From Polynucleobacter nymphae (lineage in GTDB: Bacteria > Pseudomonadota > Gammaproteobacteria > Burkholderiales > Burkholderiaceae), in assembly GCF_018882155.1 (NCBI RefSeq), contig NZ_JACVPA010000001.1, positions 1,364,001 to 1,428,000 on the forward strand: a stretch of DNA of 64,000 nt, in the 5' to 3' direction. The translations under genes were made by a program, and so were the position numbers. Below are positions 35,880 to 45,223 of this stretch, one piece after another. The notes below the pieces were generated by a model. It searched no databases. It was given only the letters and a program-made list of their open reading frames with translations, and had not been told where the DNA came from. The number at the start of each line of letters is the position of its first letter. The stretch's first letter is position 1.

Positions 35880-36677
35880 ATGACCCAGCCAATCAGATGG
35901 TTACAGGACGAAATTGCAGACCGTATGTTGCAAAAACTCGATATCGTGAAACTCGATGTAAAAGATGTATTAATCGTTCCAGATTTTCCTGGGAAGCATT
36001 TGGCATCTTTTGCAAAACGCTACCCCTATGCAAATATTCATAGCCTGACGGAGCCAGGAATTGCTACTTTTGAAATGTGGCGCTCAAAAGTGATGGTCAA
36101 TTGGCGCTCTCTATTTCGTGGGAATTCAAGCTCCTTGGCTGATTACTTAGCAAAAGGTAAATTCAATCTTCCTGATAATTCTGTTGATTTGGTATTTAGT
36201 GATCTGTTATTACAGGACTTACCTGATCCACAATATTTTCTTCAGGAGTGCTGGCGTGTTTTGCGAGAGGGCGGCCTGGTCACTTTTACATACCTGGGTC
36301 CTGATACTGGAAAAGAGCTCCGCGCACTTGAGACCAGCCTGATTACATTAAAGGCTTTATTAAGTCCTTGGGATATGCACGATATGGGAGATGCTTTACT
36401 AGGAGAGCGTTTTTCTGATCCCGTAATGGATATGGAATTTATAAGCCTTGACTACCAGTCAGATGAACTATTGCTGATTGATGCAGAGGCACTGAAATTA
36501 TTGGAAATACCTGCATCTGAGGGCATTAAAAATGCTGTTTTACCGAAAAAAATGACTTTAGAGGTGATTTATGGGCATGCGTGGGCGGTTGGAAAGCACC
36601 TCGCAAAGTCTCAGGATAATGTTGCCTATATTGACGTAAATCAAATTGGGCGCAAGACTAGGTCAGATTCTGCTTAA
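35880..36677 (+). CDS. Class I SAM methyltransferase-like protein (BioC-like)
   Basis: A 265-residue protein whose central part matches methyltransferases of the BioC/type 11 group: L-P-D-N-S-V-D-L-V-F-S-D-L-L-L-Q-D-L-P-D, W-R-V-L-R-E-G-G-L-V-T-F-T-Y-L-G-P-D-T. The glycine-rich SAM motif I is degenerate: V-L-I-V-P-D-F-P-G instead of a D-x-G-x-G-x-G pattern. It may still bind SAM or may be non-catalytic. The position next to comF suggests BioC-like use, but I cannot prove malonyl-ACP as substrate. Confidence 0.7.
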   Translation: MTQPIRWLQDEIADRMLQKLDIVKLDVKDVLIVPDFPGKHLASFAKRYPYANIHSLTEPGIATFEMWRSKVMVNWRSLFRGNSSSLADYLAKGKFNLPDNSVDLVFSDLLLQDLPDPQYFLQECWRVLREGGLVTFTYLGPDTGKELRALETSLITLKALLSPWDMHDMGDALLGERFSDPVMDMEFISLDYQSDELLLIDAEALKLLEIPASEGIKNAVLPKKMTLEVIYGHAWAVGKHLAKSQDNVAYIDVNQIGRKTRSDSA

Positions 36678-36739
36678 GTGTAAGTGCTTACTATCATTTT
36701 AAGCTTTGTTAAGATTGGATGAGGCTGGCTTATTCCAAT

Positions 36740-36768
36740 TTGTTGTTGTGCACAATTAACCCTATAAT
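36740..36768 (+). promoter_or_regulatory. Sigma-70 promoter of the cytochrome oxidase operon
   Basis: TTGTTG, 17-bp spacer, perfect TATAAT (36763-36768). The start site would be near 36775, giving a leader of about 80 nt before coxB. Unlike the leaderless units, this gene also has an SD-like GAGAAT. Confidence 0.55.
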
Positions 36769-36857
36769 CAGCGCTGTACGTATTGGCTTAAAACCGCTTT
36801 TTTGGGCATTTTGTGGCGTTTTAAGAACTTTGCTCGCGACAATAAACAGAGAATAAG

Positions 36858-38015
36858 ATGAATTTATTTGGAAAAGTCACTAGGGCTTCGCTCTACTTAG
36901 TAGCAGCCTTTGGTACTGCTTTTGCACAGGCAACGGAAAACATGCCTGGTGGCCCGGCTGTATACCAGCTTAACTTTCCTGCGCCGGCCACCAAAATCAT
37001 GCAAGAAATCCACTGGTTACATTGGATGATGTTGGTGATCTGTGCAGTGATTTTCGTCGGCGTATTTGGGGTGATGTTTTATTCCATTCTGAAACACCGC
37101 AAATCATTGGGTCACAAATCAGCCTCTTTCCATGAGAGCACAACAGTTGAAATTATTTGGACAGTCATTCCACTGCTGATCGTAATCGGTATGGCATTAC
37201 CCGCAACTAAAACAGTTGTGGCAATGAAAGATACAACCAATTCAGATATCACCATTAAAACTACTGGCTATCAGTGGAAATGGGGTTACGACTACATCAA
37301 AGGTGAAGGTGAGGGCATCAGCTTCTTATCTACTTTGTCAACATCACGTGAAGCAATTAACAACCTCGCACCAAAATCAAATACTTACTTGATGGAAGTG
37401 GATAACGAAATGGTTGTGCCTGTTGGCAAGAAAATTCGTTTGATTACTACTGCTAATGACGTAATTCATGCCTGGACTATTCCAGCGTTCGGCGTAAAGC
37501 AAGATGCGATTCCAGGATTTGTGCGTGACACCTGGTTTAGGGCTGAAACGATTGGCACATTCCGCGGCCAATGTTCTGAGTTGTGCGGCGCGCAGCATGC
37601 CTTTATGCCTATCGTTGTGAGAGTTGTTTCACAAGAGGACTACACGGCTTGGGTTGCTGAAAAGAAAAAAGAAATGGGCGGCGCTGGCGAAGATCCATCT
37701 AAGGTTTACACCATGGACGAGCAAAAAGAGCGCGGCGCAAAAGTATATGCAGCTAATTGTGCCGCTTGTCACCAAGCAACCGGTAAGGGCGCTGGCGCAT
37801 TCCCAGCTTTAGATGGTAGCAAAGTCGTGTTGGGTCCAAAGGCGGGTCAATACGACATTCTTATCAACGGTAAAAATGCAATGCCGAAATGGGCTGGCGT
37901 GATTTCTGATGGCGATATTGCTGCAGTAATGACCTATACCCGTAACTCATGGGGTAATAAGACGGGCGAAATTATTCAGACCCAAGAAATTATTACCGCA
38001 CGTGGCGGCAAGTAA
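36858..38015 (+). CDS. coxB: Cytochrome c oxidase subunit II with fused cytochrome c domain
   Basis: A 385-residue subunit carrying electrons from cytochrome c to the oxidase core. It has a signal peptide, two transmembrane helices (about 55-80 and 95-120) and a periplasmic CuA domain with Cys239 and Cys243 in C-S-E-L-C-G-A-Q-H and the M-P-I ligand. A C-terminal heme c domain has Cys301-A-A-Cys304-His305. The fused cytochrome makes it a caa3-like subunit II. It starts the operon coxB-ctaD-small ORF-ctaG-DUF2970-ctaE. Confidence 0.96.
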   Translation: MNLFGKVTRASLYLVAAFGTAFAQATENMPGGPAVYQLNFPAPATKIMQEIHWLHWMMLVICAVIFVGVFGVMFYSILKHRKSLGHKSASFHESTTVEIIWTVIPLLIVIGMALPATKTVVAMKDTTNSDITIKTTGYQWKWGYDYIKGEGEGISFLSTLSTSREAINNLAPKSNTYLMEVDNEMVVPVGKKIRLITTANDVIHAWTIPAFGVKQDAIPGFVRDTWFRAETIGTFRGQCSELCGAQHAFMPIVVRVVSQEDYTAWVAEKKKEMGGAGEDPSKVYTMDEQKERGAKVYAANCAACHQATGKGAGAFPALDGSKVVLGPKAGQYDILINGKNAMPKWAGVISDGDIAAVMTYTRNSWGNKTGEIIQTQEIITARGGK

Positions 38016-38055
38016 CTCATTCATTAATACAGATAAAACGAAACCGGAGTAATCC

Positions 38056-39675
38056 ATGAGCACAGTCTCTACCACCATAGACCACGCAGACGATCATGCG
38101 CATGAAGATCACACGCCACATGGTTTTCGCCGTTGGTTGTTCGCAACCAACCACAAAGACATCGGCACGATGTATTTGATTTTCTCTTTTGTTAGCCTAT
38201 TAGCTGGTGGAGTGATGGCTTTAGGAATTCGTTTGGAATTGTTCCAGCCAGGTTTGCAATTCTTCCGCCCAGAATTTTTTAATCAGTTAACTACCATGCA
38301 TGGCTTGGTGATGGTGTTCGGTGCGATCATGCCAGCCTTCGTTGGTTTTGCTAACTGGATGGTGCCCTTACAAATCGGCGCAGCCGATATGGCATTTGCT
38401 CGGATGAATAACTTTAGCTTCTGGATTTTGCCAGTGGCTGCAATGCTCTTATTTGGCTCATTCCTTGTTCCTGGCGGCGCTCCATCAGGTGGCTGGACAA
38501 TCTACGCTCCATTGAGTTTGCAGATGGGTCCTGGAATGGACATGGCAATTTTTGCCCTCCATTTATTAGGCGCCTCTTCCATCATGGGTTCGATCAATAT
38601 CATCGTGACTATCTTGAACATGCGTGCTCCTGGTATGACTTTGATGAAGATGCCAATGTTCTGCTGGACTTGGTTAATTACTGCCTACCTGTTAATCGCA
38701 GTGATGCCAGTATTGGCTGGTGCAATCACCATGGTCTTGACCGATCGTCACTTTGGTACCTCATTCTTCTCTGCTGTAGGTGGCGGTGACCCAGTGATGT
38801 TCCAGCATATTTTCTGGTTCTTTGGTCACCCAGAGGTTTACATCATGATTCTTCCTGCATTTGGAATCGTCAGTGAAATCGTTCCCGTCTTCTCTAGAAA
38901 AACGTTGTTTGGTTATAGCTCCATGGTTTATGCAACATCGTCTATTGCGATCTTGTCATTTATCGTTTGGGCTCACCATATGTTCGCAACTGGTATGCCT
39001 GTGACTGGTCAGCTGTTTTTCATGTATGCAACGATGTTGATTGCTGTGCCAACTGGCGTGAAGATTTTTAACTGGGTTGCAACGATGTGGAAAGGTTCCC
39101 TGACCTTTGAAACTCCAATGTTGTGGGCCATCGGTTTTATTTTTGTCTTTACGATGGGCGGCTTTACTGGATTAATCTTAGCGCTGGCGCCAATTGATAT
39201 TGGTGTTCAAGACACTTACTACGTTGTAGCGCACTTTCATTATGTTTTGGTAGCAGGCTCATTGTTTGCAATGTTTGCTGGTTTTTACTACTGGTGTCCT
39301 AAGTGGACCGGCTATATGGCTAGTGAAGCTCGTGGCAAGATCCACTTCTGGACTTCCATGATTTTCTTTAACCTGACATTCTTCCCAATGCACTTCTTAG
39401 GCTTGGCTGGTATGCCGCGTCGTTATGCGGACTACCCAACCCAGTTTGCCGACTTCAATATGGTTGCCTCTATTGGCGCCTTAGGCTTTGGCTTGTCACA
39501 AGTGTATTTCTTGATTTTTGTAGTAATGCCTGCTTATCGTGGTCAGGGCCAAAAAGCAGCAAAGAACCCATGGGAGGGCGCTAAAGGTTTAGAGTGGACA
39601 ATACCTTCACCAGCGCCACATCATACTTTTGAGACTCCGCCGAGTGCAGAGCAGATGCGTGAAGCAGGAATTTAA
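38056..39675 (+). CDS. ctaD: Cytochrome c oxidase subunit I
   Basis: The 539-residue catalytic subunit with about twelve helices, holding heme a, heme a3 and CuB. Visible motifs are T-M-H-G-L-V-M-V-F (heme a ligand), W-F-F-G-H-P-E-V-Y-I (CuB His and the cross-linked Tyr), W-A-H-H-M-F (two CuB His) and V-V-A-H-F-H-Y-V-L (heme ligands). The E of H-P-E-V marks the K/D-channel type A family. SD GGAG lies 8 nt upstream. Confidence 0.97.
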   Translation: MSTVSTTIDHADDHAHEDHTPHGFRRWLFATNHKDIGTMYLIFSFVSLLAGGVMALGIRLELFQPGLQFFRPEFFNQLTTMHGLVMVFGAIMPAFVGFANWMVPLQIGAADMAFARMNNFSFWILPVAAMLLFGSFLVPGGAPSGGWTIYAPLSLQMGPGMDMAIFALHLLGASSIMGSINIIVTILNMRAPGMTLMKMPMFCWTWLITAYLLIAVMPVLAGAITMVLTDRHFGTSFFSAVGGGDPVMFQHIFWFFGHPEVYIMILPAFGIVSEIVPVFSRKTLFGYSSMVYATSSIAILSFIVWAHHMFATGMPVTGQLFFMYATMLIAVPTGVKIFNWVATMWKGSLTFETPMLWAIGFIFVFTMGGFTGLILALAPIDIGVQDTYYVVAHFHYVLVAGSLFAMFAGFYYWCPKWTGYMASEARGKIHFWTSMIFFNLTFFPMHFLGLAGMPRRYADYPTQFADFNMVASIGALGFGLSQVYFLIFVVMPAYRGQGQKAAKNPWEGAKGLEWTIPSPAPHHTFETPPSAEQMREAGI

Positions 39676-39790
39676 TTCTTCAGCAAAGCAAGCTCTGGTT
39701 GCGAGTAATCGTAGATTGGGGTTTGTTCTTCTGAGTGTTGCCCTAGTCTTTTTTATTGGAATTGTGATTAAACGGAGCTGGTTGGGTTGA
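39659..39790 (+). CDS. Cytochrome oxidase small assembly protein (43 aa, GTG start)
   Basis: A short frame too small for usual ORF cut-offs. From GTG 39659 it reads 43 residues: a polar N-terminus, N-R-R-L-G-F at the membrane edge, one transmembrane helix (V-L-L-S-V-A-L-V-F-F-I-G-I-V), then K-R-S-W-L-G and stop. It fits the tiny single-pass proteins annotated between ctaD and ctaG in betaproteobacteria. It begins inside the ctaD end (17-bp overlap). The GTG start is not certain; a TTG further in is possible. Function is inferred from place only. Confidence 0.75.
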   Translation: MKQEFNSSAKQALVASNRRLGFVLLSVALVFFIGIVIKRSWLG

Positions 39791-39804
39791 TCCCGTATAT
39801 TGCG

Positions 39805-40389
39805 ATGGTTACTACTCAAACTCTAAATCGTCAGATTCTATTAAAGCTCTTAATTGCAGCTGTGATGATGTTTGGTTTTGGTTATGCTTTAGTGCCAATG
39901 TATAAGGCCTTGTGTGAGGTCACTGGAATTAATGTCGTCACCAGTAAGAATGATTACGGTGTCCGAGCCTTTAGCCCTAATCGAGTGGGTAATACGCAAG
40001 TGAACTATGCTCGTACGGTGACCATTGAATTTGACTCCAATAGCCGCGGGCCATTTACTTTTAAGCCGGTGAAGAATTTTATGGAAGTCCATCCCGGTGA
40101 AATGACTGAAATTGTGTATGAAGTGACAAACAATCTTGGCCGTACGGTGCGGGCTCAAGCAATCCCGAGTTATGCACCTAAAAGTGCAACGGAGTTTTTT
40201 ACTAAGTTAGAGTGTTTTTGTTTCCAGGAACAAACGCTAGTGGTAAATGAAACGAAGAAGATGCCGGTAGTGTTTGTGATTGATGCAGGCTTGCCTGATG
40301 ATGTGAAGACAATCACCTTGTCGTATACCTTCTTTGAGTTAGGATTGGGTGGTACACCGCCTGCGCCTAAATCGAAGGTACTGTTATGA
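39805..40389 (+). CDS. ctaG: Cytochrome c oxidase assembly protein CtaG/Cox11
   Basis: Copper chaperone delivering Cu to the CuB site of subunit I. One N-terminal transmembrane helix (L-L-I-A-A-V-M-M-F-G-F-G-Y-A) is followed by V-P-M-Y-K-A-L-C-E-V-T-G and a periplasmic immunoglobulin-like domain with the copper-binding E-C-F-C-F-Q-E-Q. The ATG at 39805 (194 aa) was chosen; an in-frame TTG at 39787 overlaps the small-ORF stop and would allow translational coupling. It overlaps the DUF2970 gene by 4 bp. Confidence 0.94.
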   Translation: MVTTQTLNRQILLKLLIAAVMMFGFGYALVPMYKALCEVTGINVVTSKNDYGVRAFSPNRVGNTQVNYARTVTIEFDSNSRGPFTFKPVKNFMEVHPGEMTEIVYEVTNNLGRTVRAQAIPSYAPKSATEFFTKLECFCFQEQTLVVNETKKMPVVFVIDAGLPDDVKTITLSYTFFELGLGGTPPAPKSKVLL

Positions 40390-40583
40390 AGAAGAAAAAA
40401 AGTAGCTTTATGCAGTCTATGAAAGCCGTCATGTGGGGCTTCTTGGGAGTGCGTAAAAAAGCAGGTTTGCAGGAAGATGTAGCTTCACTCAGTTTTGTGC
40501 ACATTATCATTGCGGGTATTGTTGGTGCCTTGATTTTCATGGCTGTCCTGCTGTTGATAGTGAAAGCAGTTGTTTCCCATTGA
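40386..40583 (+). CDS. DUF2970 domain-containing protein
   Basis: A 65-residue single-pass membrane protein: basic N-terminus (M-K-K-K-K-S-S-F), the pattern F-L-G-V-R-K-K-A-G, then a hydrophobic C-terminal helix. It fits DUF2970, which recurs in betaproteobacterial oxidase operons between ctaG and ctaE. It presumably aids assembly, but this is unproven. Confidence 0.85.
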   Translation: MKKKKSSFMQSMKAVMWGFLGVRKKAGLQEDVASLSFVHIIIAGIVGALIFMAVLLLIVKAVVSH

Positions 40584-40613
40584 TTATTTTTTTGATTGAA
40601 TAGAGAGAATCAG

Positions 40614-41468
40614 ATGTCATCCAATTCAACCCCATACTATTTTGTCCCAGCATTATCTAGACATCCTGCTATGGCAGCAGCTGGCTTAATCGCCTTTGGT
40701 GTTGGTATGTCTGGCTGGGTAAATCAGACCTCTTGGGGCGGCGCCCTGAGCTTAGCTGGTGTGGCATGGATTTTGTTCGTGCTCTACAACTGGTTTGGCG
40801 ATACGATTGCCGAGTCAAATTCTGGCAAGAATGGTGTCAACGTAGATGTTTCTTATCGTTGGTCGATGGCTTGGTTCATCTTCTCTGAAATTATGTTCTT
40901 TGCCGCTTTCTTTTCTGCATTGTTCTATGCACGCAATATTGCGATGCCTTGGTTGGGTGATGTAGAAAGCAAATTACTCTGGCCTAACTTCTCAGCAGCT
41001 TGGCCTAACGATGGACCTGCTGGTTTGGTTGAAAAATTTACCACTATGGGCCCATGGCCAATTCCAACTATCAACACTTTACTGTTGCTGAGCTCTGGTG
41101 TGACGATCACGATTTCACATCATGCGTTAGTTGAAAACCACATGAAGAAGGCGATCGTTGCCTTGGCTGCAACTGTTGGTTTAGGCTTTATCTTCTTGGG
41201 CTTCCAGGTTTATGAGTACTACCATGCTTACCATGAGCTCAACTTGAAATTGACCTCTGGTATCTACGGCTCAACCTTTTTCATGCTGACTGGCTTCCAT
41301 GGCTTCCACGTATTTTTGGGTGGCACCATGTTGGCAATTGTGCTGCGTCGAATGATTCGTGGCGACTTTACCTCTAAACATCACTTTGCCTTTGAAGGCG
41401 CCGCTTGGTATTGGCACTTCGTAGACGTTGTCTGGCTGGGTCTTTATATTGCTGTGTACTGGATGTAA
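40614..41468 (+). CDS. ctaE: Cytochrome c oxidase subunit III
   Basis: A 284-residue membrane subunit with seven helices, stabilising the oxidase core. Typical parts are W-S-M-A-W-F-I-F-S-E-I-M-F-F-A-A-F-F, G-P-W-P-I-P-T-I-N-T and G-F-H-G-F-H-V-F-L-G-G, ending in the W-Y-W-H-F-V-D-V-V-W-L motif. ATG 40614 was chosen over TTG 40596 because an AGAGAGAA SD precedes it. A hairpin terminator follows. Confidence 0.95.
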   Translation: MSSNSTPYYFVPALSRHPAMAAAGLIAFGVGMSGWVNQTSWGGALSLAGVAWILFVLYNWFGDTIAESNSGKNGVNVDVSYRWSMAWFIFSEIMFFAAFFSALFYARNIAMPWLGDVESKLLWPNFSAAWPNDGPAGLVEKFTTMGPWPIPTINTLLLLSSGVTITISHHALVENHMKKAIVALAATVGLGFIFLGFQVYEYYHAYHELNLKLTSGIYGSTFFMLTGFHGFHVFLGGTMLAIVLRRMIRGDFTSKHHFAFEGAAWYWHFVDVVWLGLYIAVYWM

Positions 41469-41472
41469 GTTG

Positions 41473-41510
41473 CATAAAAAATCGGGGCCTTAAGCCCCGA
41501 TTGATTTTTA
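41473..41510. terminator. Bidirectional terminator between ctaE and the twin-TM gene
   Basis: Nine-bp perfect stem (AATCGGGGC and its complement, 41480-41502) with a 5-nt loop. The + side has GATTTTTA, and the minus side reads six T directly after the stem. It serves the two convergent genes. Confidence 0.8.
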
Positions 41511-41535
41511 GCCGCCCCGTTCTACAAAATAAGCT

Positions 41536-41748
41536 TTAGTTTGTGCCCACTTTGATACCAGTAGCTTCAATCAGGCCAAAGTAATAGGCTAATAGAATCC
41601 CGAAGAATAGTGCAAGCGATAGCCCAATCCGTAGCATGAGCGAGCGAACCATTCTGGAACTATTGCCCCTATCTTTCATCATGTAATACAGGGCTGATCC
41701 TAAGCTGCCAACAATCATTAGTAGGACAATCGGAATAATCCACTTCAT
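41536..41748 (-). CDS. Twin transmembrane protein (DUF2909 family)
   Basis: A 70-residue protein of two helices (about 3-21 and 39-61) with a polar loop R-G-N-S-S-R-M. It fits the DUF2909 twin-transmembrane family found between ctaE and SURF1 in betaproteobacteria. It is oriented against the operon. AAGGA lies 6 nt before the ATG as SD. Its role in oxidase biogenesis is only suggested by position. Confidence 0.8.
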   Translation of the reverse strand: MKWIIPIVLLMIVGSLGSALYYMMKDRGNSSRMVRSLMLRIGLSLALFFGILLAYYFGLIEATGIKVGTN

Positions 41749-41772
41749 CTTAAATCCTTATTTTTAAATCTC

Positions 41773-42558
41773 TTGAATAACCTTTTTACTGCCCTCATTG
41801 CTAGGCGCATAGTTGCTACTGTATCAGCCTTCCTGGTTGTTGCAATCGCTTGTACCGCTGGTATTTGGCAGCTGAACAGGGCTGAAAGCAAGATTGCATT
41901 AGCTGCCAATTTATTGGCTCGGCAACAGCTGCCAATTTTGAGTGCGAATATTAGCCCTTTAACCTTGGAGGATGCGACTGAGCGTCGCATGATTGCTCGT
42001 GGGCAATACATTCCGGAGGCAGCTATTTGGTTGGATAACCGGCCAAGACCGATTCCTCCTGCTGGTAGCAATACCTCACAGTCTGGCTTTTATCTCATGA
42101 TGCCTTTGCAGCTTGCAGGGCGCGATGAGATTCTTTGGGTCAATCGTGGTTGGGCGCCTCGTAATAATGAGAACCGAGAGTCTTTACCACCGGTGAAAAC
42201 ACCAAGCAAGGTTGCCACTATTGAAGGCATTGTGTTCGCTCATCCCGGCAAGGTTTATGCCCTAGGAGAAGGCCAAGCCGTCATAGATGCTGGCAAGCCA
42301 AGAATTGAGCAGAATTTTGATTTACGAGCTGAGGGTAAGTTACGTGCTTGGGCACAAAGCCCTTTTATTTTGCGAGAGGTTGATACTGGTATCGACGATG
42401 GCTTGCTGCGTGAGTGGGCTCCGCTGACGACCGGAGTCGATCGCCATTATGCTTATGCATTCCAGTGGTTTGCTTTAGCGGTTTGCGGTTTCTTATTTTG
42501 GTTAATTACTGGCCTGCGGCAGTATCGGCGGCAGGATATGAATGGGGATCAAGGGTGA
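41773..42558 (+). CDS. SURF1 family cytochrome oxidase assembly protein
   Basis: A 261-residue protein with two transmembrane helices, one at each end, around a periplasmic domain. Features are G-I-W-Q-L-N-R-A-E-S-K after helix 1, W-L-D-N-R-P-R, W-V-N-R-G-W-A-P-R in the middle and Y-A-Y-A-F-Q-W-F-A-L-A at the last helix, all typical of SURF1, which helps heme a insertion. No ATG lies near; TTG 41773 is the best start. The stop overlaps the next gene's GTG (GTGA). Confidence 0.88.
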   Translation: MNNLFTALIARRIVATVSAFLVVAIACTAGIWQLNRAESKIALAANLLARQQLPILSANISPLTLEDATERRMIARGQYIPEAAIWLDNRPRPIPPAGSNTSQSGFYLMMPLQLAGRDEILWVNRGWAPRNNENRESLPPVKTPSKVATIEGIVFAHPGKVYALGEGQAVIDAGKPRIEQNFDLRAEGKLRAWAQSPFILREVDTGIDDGLLREWAPLTTGVDRHYAYAFQWFALAVCGFLFWLITGLRQYRRQDMNGDQG

Positions 42559-43211
42559 GTGATAAAGAGTTATTAATTCCGGCATCGCAAACTGATTTAG
42601 TGGCAATCAATGCGCAGACTCGTCGCGGTCGCATTCAAATGCTTTTGCTTTTGCTGGCGTGTGCTACGCCTGTGATTGCCTCTTATTTGACGTACTACGT
42701 GATTAAGTCTGATTGGGGCAAGACAAACTTTGGAACTTTGATTTACCCAGCTCAAGAATTCAATTCTGCATGGCTAGATGTTCCGCTACAAGGCAAATGG
42801 ACTTTATTAATTGCGCGGCCTGCAGGCGAATGCCAAATCAAAGATGAAAAATGTATTGAGGCTTTTTTTCTGATGCGTCAAGTGAAGGTTGCCATGGGCA
42901 GAGAAAATAAGCGCGTTCAGCTGCTATGGATCAATACCGATGGTGCGCCTGTTGACCCTGAAGTCGCAAAGGCTTATGACGAGCAAGTTGCTGGGTTCAA
43001 GATTGTTGCACTACCAAGGGACCCTAAACTGAGGACTGAGTTTGAAACTTGGCTTAATAAAGAGGGTGCCGGTCAACAAATTCAGTTGATTGACCCAAGC
43101 CCAGCGAAGATGATGTATTTTCCAGTCACGAATTCTCCAAAAGAATTTGCTTTCATCAAAAAAGACTTAGAAAAACTCTTGAAGCTCAATCACAAGGGTG
43201 AGAACCTGTAA
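42555..43211 (+). CDS. Membrane-anchored oxidase-cluster protein, thioredoxin/SCO-like
   Basis: A 218-residue protein with one N-terminal helix (M-L-L-L-L-L-A-C-A-T-P-V-I-A-S-Y) and a periplasmic domain with W-T-L-L-I-A-R-P-A-G-E-C. This resembles the thioredoxin-like fold of SCO proteins without a clear C-x3-C. GTG 42555, overlapping the SURF1 stop, is the most likely start; the frame is open further upstream inside SURF1. It sits between SURF1 and ctaA, a usual place for such proteins. Exact function unknown. Confidence 0.75.
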   Translation: MSDKELLIPASQTDLVAINAQTRRGRIQMLLLLLACATPVIASYLTYYVIKSDWGKTNFGTLIYPAQEFNSAWLDVPLQGKWTLLIARPAGECQIKDEKCIEAFFLMRQVKVAMGRENKRVQLLWINTDGAPVDPEVAKAYDEQVAGFKIVALPRDPKLRTEFETWLNKEGAGQQIQLIDPSPAKMMYFPVTNSPKEFAFIKKDLEKLLKLNHKGENL

Positions 43212-44335
43212 TGCCCACTTTTGTTTTGTTCTTGGAGTTAGCTGCCATCGCAATAGTTTTTGCTGGCCTGCCATTAGCCTATCTTTGGACAAGACCGGGA
43301 TATAGCTTTTTCCAAAAGCTCAATTGGGTATTAGTCTTTATGACTTTCGATCTGATTGTGTTTGGGGCGTTTACCCGTCTTACAGACTCAGGCCTTGGCT
43401 GCCCTGATTGGCCGGGGTGCTATGGAGTCTCCAATCCTTTTCATGCTATTGGAGAAATACAGCAAGCTGAAACTGCCATGCCTAGTGGGCCCGTTACAGT
43501 GATCAAGGCTTGGATAGAAATGATTCATCGCTATCTTGCAATGACAGTGGGCGCCTTAATTTTGGTGCAAGTAGGCATGGCTTTCAGCAAGCTGAAGTCC
43601 TTAGGAAAATTCCCCTTGTTTTGTAGCTTAGGCTTGCTCTTACTGGTATGTATTCAGGGCGCTTTTGGTGCTTGGACCGTAACACTGAAATTACAACCCA
43701 TTATTGTGACGATGCATTTGATGCTCGCTTTGCTTTTACTGGCCTGCTTAACTGTCTATGCTCAGCAAGCTTGGGAAAAAAGTTCTTCAGTGCATACTCT
43801 CCGCATTCGTCCTTTATCGGCCCAATTATTGCTGATTGCTTTTGTAGTACTTTCCATTCAGATTTTTTTAGGCGCTTGGGTTAGCACTAATTACGCCGTA
43901 TTAGCTTGTCCTGATTTTCCAACTTGTCTAGGAAGTATGTGGCCAGAAACCAATTGGGGGGAGGGCTTTACGCTTTGGCGTCAATTGGGGCTCAATGCTC
44001 AAGGTGAATTCATTTCGCCAACAGCATTACAAACAATTCATTGGGCACATCGTCTATTTGCTGTTGTGGTTTTGATTATCTTGGGTATATTTGGTTGGAA
44101 AGCTTTGCAATTGACAACCCCAGCCTTAACTAGCCTTGGGCGCTTTGCAAAACTTTTACTAGCGATACTTTTGCTACAAGTTGTTACCGGAATATCAAAT
44201 GTCGTATTTCAGTGGCCATTGTTGGCTGCTTTATTACATACCGCTGGCTCAGCGGCTCTAGTATTCTGTTTAGTCAGAATGGGTTATTGGGCATCTTGGT
44301 CTTCATCTGCTCAAAAGAAGATGGCAAAGTTATGA
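43211..44335 (+). CDS. ctaA: Heme A synthase
   Basis: Oxidises the methyl of heme O to make heme A. The 374-residue protein has eight transmembrane helices in two similar halves. Motifs are [16 protein letters not shown] (a Cys pair), E-M-I-H-R-Y-L-A and H-W-A-H-R-L-F-A with the heme-ligand histidines. It starts 1 bp into the stop of the preceding gene and overlaps ctaB by 4 bp, so heme A enzymes are made together. Confidence 0.95.
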   Translation: MPTFVLFLELAAIAIVFAGLPLAYLWTRPGYSFFQKLNWVLVFMTFDLIVFGAFTRLTDSGLGCPDWPGCYGVSNPFHAIGEIQQAETAMPSGPVTVIKAWIEMIHRYLAMTVGALILVQVGMAFSKLKSLGKFPLFCSLGLLLLVCIQGAFGAWTVTLKLQPIIVTMHLMLALLLLACLTVYAQQAWEKSSSVHTLRIRPLSAQLLLIAFVVLSIQIFLGAWVSTNYAVLACPDFPTCLGSMWPETNWGEGFTLWRQLGLNAQGEFISPTALQTIHWAHRLFAVVVLIILGIFGWKALQLTTPALTSLGRFAKLLLAILLLQVVTGISNVVFQWPLLAALLHTAGSAALVFCLVRMGYWASWSSSAQKKMAKL

Positions 44336-45222
44336 GTACTCCAACCTTTACTCCTGCGGCAATGCCGCGTTGGCGTCAATACTGGGTTTTAACCAAGCCC
44401 AGAGTGACTCAGCTTGCCGTTTTTTGTGCTTTGATTGGCATGTTTCTCGCTACCCCCGGAATGGTTCCTTATCCCGTTCTCATTGGTGGAGTAATTGGAA
44501 TTTGGTTGTTAGCGGGCGCAGCGTTTGCTGTGAACTGTTTAATTGAACAAGCAGTCGATGCAAAGATGCGGCGCACTTCTTGGCGTCCATCAGCAACCGG
44601 TGAGGTGACCCCGTTTCAGATTATTGTTTTCTCAATCATTCTGGGCTCACTCGGCATGATTATTTTGTGGAACTTTTGTAACCCATTAACCATGTGGCTG
44701 ACTTTAGCAACTTTTGTGGGTTACGCAGTGATTTATACCTGGCTGCTAAAGCCAGCTACACCACAAAATATTGTAATCGGTGGCCTTTCTGGAGCAATGC
44801 CTCCAGCACTGGGATGGGCAGCTGTAACCAATACAGTGCCTGCTGAAGCCTGGCTCTTAGTATTGATTATTTTTGCGTGGACGCCCCCACATTTTTGGGC
44901 CCTAGCTTTGTATCGTCGCGAGGACTACGTGCAGTCTGGCTTGCCGATGCTGCCAGTCACCCATGGTGAGCGCTTTACCTTACTCAATATTCTTTTGTAT
45001 ACCCTGATATTGATTGCAGCAACGCTACTACCTTATATCTACGGTATGAGTGGCATGGTGTATTTAGTTTCCGCCACTATTCTTGGATTCATTTTCTTGG
45101 GCTATGCCATTGCTTTATTTATTTCCTATAGCGATGCCTTGGCTAAAAAAACTTTCCGCTTTTCAATTACCTATTTGTCTTTGCTGTTTGCAGCCCTGCT
45201 CATAGATCATTACTTCCTCTAA
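44332..45222 (+). CDS. ctaB: Protoheme IX farnesyltransferase
   Basis: UbiA-family enzyme converting heme B to heme O. The 296-residue protein has nine helices. Signatures are L-T-K-P-R-V at the start, [15 protein letters not shown] (first Asp-rich motif), and R-R-E-D-Y in the second conserved loop. The ATG at 44332 overlaps the ctaA stop; the frame extends upstream but only as a shadow of ctaA. It is followed by the SCO gene with a 1-bp gap. Confidence 0.96.
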   Translation: MSTPTFTPAAMPRWRQYWVLTKPRVTQLAVFCALIGMFLATPGMVPYPVLIGGVIGIWLLAGAAFAVNCLIEQAVDAKMRRTSWRPSATGEVTPFQIIVFSIILGSLGMIILWNFCNPLTMWLTLATFVGYAVIYTWLLKPATPQNIVIGGLSGAMPPALGWAAVTNTVPAEAWLLVLIIFAWTPPHFWALALYRREDYVQSGLPMLPVTHGERFTLLNILLYTLILIAATLLPYIYGMSGMVYLVSATILGFIFLGYAIALFISYSDALAKKTFRFSITYLSLLFAALLIDHYFL

Positions 45223-45223
45223 G

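Noticed and set aside
42414..42554. Longer N-terminus of the protein after SURF1
   Set aside because: The extra residues are an out-of-frame reading of the SURF1 C-terminus; GTG 42555 overlaps the stop in the usual coupled way.
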